Of a DNA stretch of 64,000 bases, positions 62,799 through 64,000 are shown in pieces. Location of the stretch: assembly GCA_910580005.1 (NCBI GenBank), contig CAJTXH010000002.1:1-64000 (forward strand), read 5' to 3'. The stretch comes from an uncultured Lachnospiraceae bacterium. GTDB lineage: Bacteria; Bacillota; Clostridia; Lachnospirales; Lachnospiraceae. The notes under the pieces are model-generated. The model did not search any database, was not told the origin of the DNA, and was given only the letters and a program-made list of their open reading frames with translations. Position numbers and translations under genes: made by a program. Positions within the stretch are counted from its first letter, which is position 1. Each line of letters begins with the position of its first letter.

Positions 62799-64000
62799 AA
62801 TAATTACATTATCCTGTTGTAGTATCTTTCTTATATTGATTGTTGCTTTTATCCAGGTTAATTTTAAAAAAAGTAAAGCAAGTACAGGGAAACTGCCAGG
62901 TGTGGACAATATATTTATAAAAAGGGTTTACCCTGCGGCAGCAAGCATACATAGCTTTTTAAAAAACAAACTGCACTTATCCTTGAATAGCAATAAGGTT
63001 GAAGATATTAAAAAAATTTATACAGGACTTGATAGCAACAGTGCAGAAAAGCTATATTCCTGCAATCTGTTTTCAATAATTATTGTTATAGTTATTTGCA
63101 CAATTTTGCTAGTAATGGTTATTATTGTAGCACCTGTTAAAGAAAGTATCCTTGAAAGCGGGTATTTTATAGAAAGAGACATACCAGAAGGAAACAACAA
63201 AGAAACAAAACTTGGTGTTTCAATTGATGGGGAAGAACGGGAAGTAACAGTTGGCATACCAGCAAGAAAATATAATGATAATGAACTGGAAATTAAATTT
63301 AAAGAGGCCATGGAGTATACCAGAAAAAATTATCTTGGAGAAAACAAGTCATCAGAAAAAGTAAGCAAAAGTTTAAATCTTGTTTCTTATATACCAGATA
63401 ATGCGGTAAATATATCATGGGAATATGATACAGGTAATATAGTAAACACAGATGGTACGCTTGAACGTTCACAAGTTACAGAGCCAGTAGTTGTACAGAT
63501 AACAGCCATATTTTCATATTATGATACAGAAAGAACAATGCCACTAGAATTTACAGTCCTGCCTGTAAAGAAAAGTAACAAGGAAATAATATGGAATAAG
63601 TGGAATGAAATGTTTTCAAAGTTATCGGATTTATCAGATAGTAAGAAATTTTTACAATTACCAGCAGAAGCTGATGGAAAGAAAGTTTCATATAAAGTTC
63701 CAGAAAAAAATTATATTCTGCCAGTTATTTTGTCAGGGACGATAATTATTGCACTTATACCAGTAATTACTGGCGGCAGGTTAAATGAAAATATAAAGCA
63801 GAGAGAGCAGGAGCTTCGTATTGATTATCCTGGGTTTGTAGAAAAATTTGTGCTTTTAATTAGTGCAGGGCTTAACTGTAAAGGTGCATGGTACAGAATG
63901 GCAGAAGAATATAAAAGAAAACTACAGGATGGAGGGAAAAAACGCTATCTTTATGAGGAAATGCTACTAACGGAAAGACAGATGGAAAATGGCATGAATG
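62782..64000 (+). CDS. TadC-type pilus protein with extracytoplasmic Ig-like insert (partial, cut by window)
   Basis: The frame from GTG 62782 (AAAGGATAG upstream) stays open to the window end. An N-terminal membrane segment (about 4-22), a short cytoplasmic stretch, then a membrane segment at about 95-118. Next comes an about 190-residue exported region with the pattern of bacterial Ig-like folds (VNISWEYDTGNIVNTDGTL; VVVQITAIFSYYD; LEFTVLP). A membrane segment near 312-333 leads into a T2SS-F-like part: DYPGFVEKFVLLISAGLNCK and GAWYRMAEEY, characteristic of TadC. Ordinary TadC lacks the big insert. The rest of the domain is beyond 64000. Confidence 0.85.
   Translation, partial: MAYLFKIITLSCCSIFLILIVAFIQVNFKKSKASTGKLPGVDNIFIKRVYPAAASIHSFLKNKLHLSLNSNKVEDIKKIYTGLDSNSAEKLYSCNLFSIIIVIVICTILLVMVIIVAPVKESILESGYFIERDIPEGNNKETKLGVSIDGEEREVTVGIPARKYNDNELEIKFKEAMEYTRKNYLGENKSSEKVSKSLNLVSYIPDNAVNISWEYDTGNIVNTDGTLERSQVTEPVVVQITAIFSYYDTERTMPLEFTVLPVKKSNKEIIWNKWNEMFSKLSDLSDSKKFLQLPAEADGKKVSYKVPEKNYILPVILSGTIIIALIPVITGGRLNENIKQREQELRIDYPGFVEKFVLLISAGLNCKGAWYRMAEEYKRKLQDGGKKRYLYEEMLLTERQMENGMN

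Overview
The window reads as chromosomal DNA of a low-GC, spore-former-type Firmicute of the Clostridia, most like a Lachnospiraceae member. The evidence is the RpoB/RpoC type, a BofA homologue, a ClpX with an unusual zinc finger, a DUF2508 protein, a Clostridia-style Tad pilus locus, strong RBS sites, frequent TTG/GTG starts and TGA used as a stop. No species is assigned.

Layout. 1-11.5 kb is a degraded, AT-rich mobile island. It holds a Tn916-family integrase remnant, an HTH/zinc-ribbon regulator, a MerR-TipAS regulator beside a frameshifted carboxymuconolactone decarboxylase remnant, a short palindromic repeat array, a tnpV plus chloramphenicol-acetyltransferase-like pair (as in Tn4451-type elements), a GNAT, a UPF0175/PIN toxin-antitoxin pair, and a 1237-residue STAND NTPase coupled to a 24-codon ORF. 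It ends in Tn916-type xis and an int broken by one in-frame TGA. 11.8-17.6 kb carries a BceAB-type ABC transporter and a minus-strand envelope group (DUF1622, DUF5713, DUF4097, HAAS membrane protein, PadR). 17.8-24.4 kb is a phosphorelay operon: receiver-HD-GYP, a hybrid kinase with Hpt, and a hybrid kinase fused to a C-terminal DegV lipid-binding domain. 24.5-26.8 kb is a GH3 glycosidase. 27-35 kb is rpoB-rpoC with a structured leader.

35-48.7 kb is mostly housekeeping: endonuclease IV, LD-carboxypeptidase, a chemoreceptor, an AbrB-type regulator, a sirtuin, a TSCPD protein, HtrA with an LTA-synthase-like sulfatase, a polyprenyl sugar transferase and an OmpR-type two-component system. 48.8-49.7 kb has an integrase remnant and five minus-strand tRNA genes (Pro, Gly, Arg, His, Gln in transcription order). 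49.8-58.5 kb holds clpX and an S8 subtilase gene split exactly in frame by a 5.3-kb insertion. The insertion is flanked by a CGGGG duplication and imperfect inverted ends; it carries moxR, DUF58, transglutaminase and araD genes but no transposase. 58.5-64 kb has DUF2508, bofA and a Tad/Flp pilus operon (prepilin peptidase, TadZ/CpaE, CpaF, TadB, TadC) that runs off the window.

Main candidates for new biology: the kinase-receiver-DegV fusion, the transposase-less insertion that splits the subtilase, the island STAND protein with its coupled micro-ORF, the Ig-like insertion in the TadC-type protein, the palindromic repeat array at 2266-2457 and the perfect 44-bp palindrome at 14919-14962.
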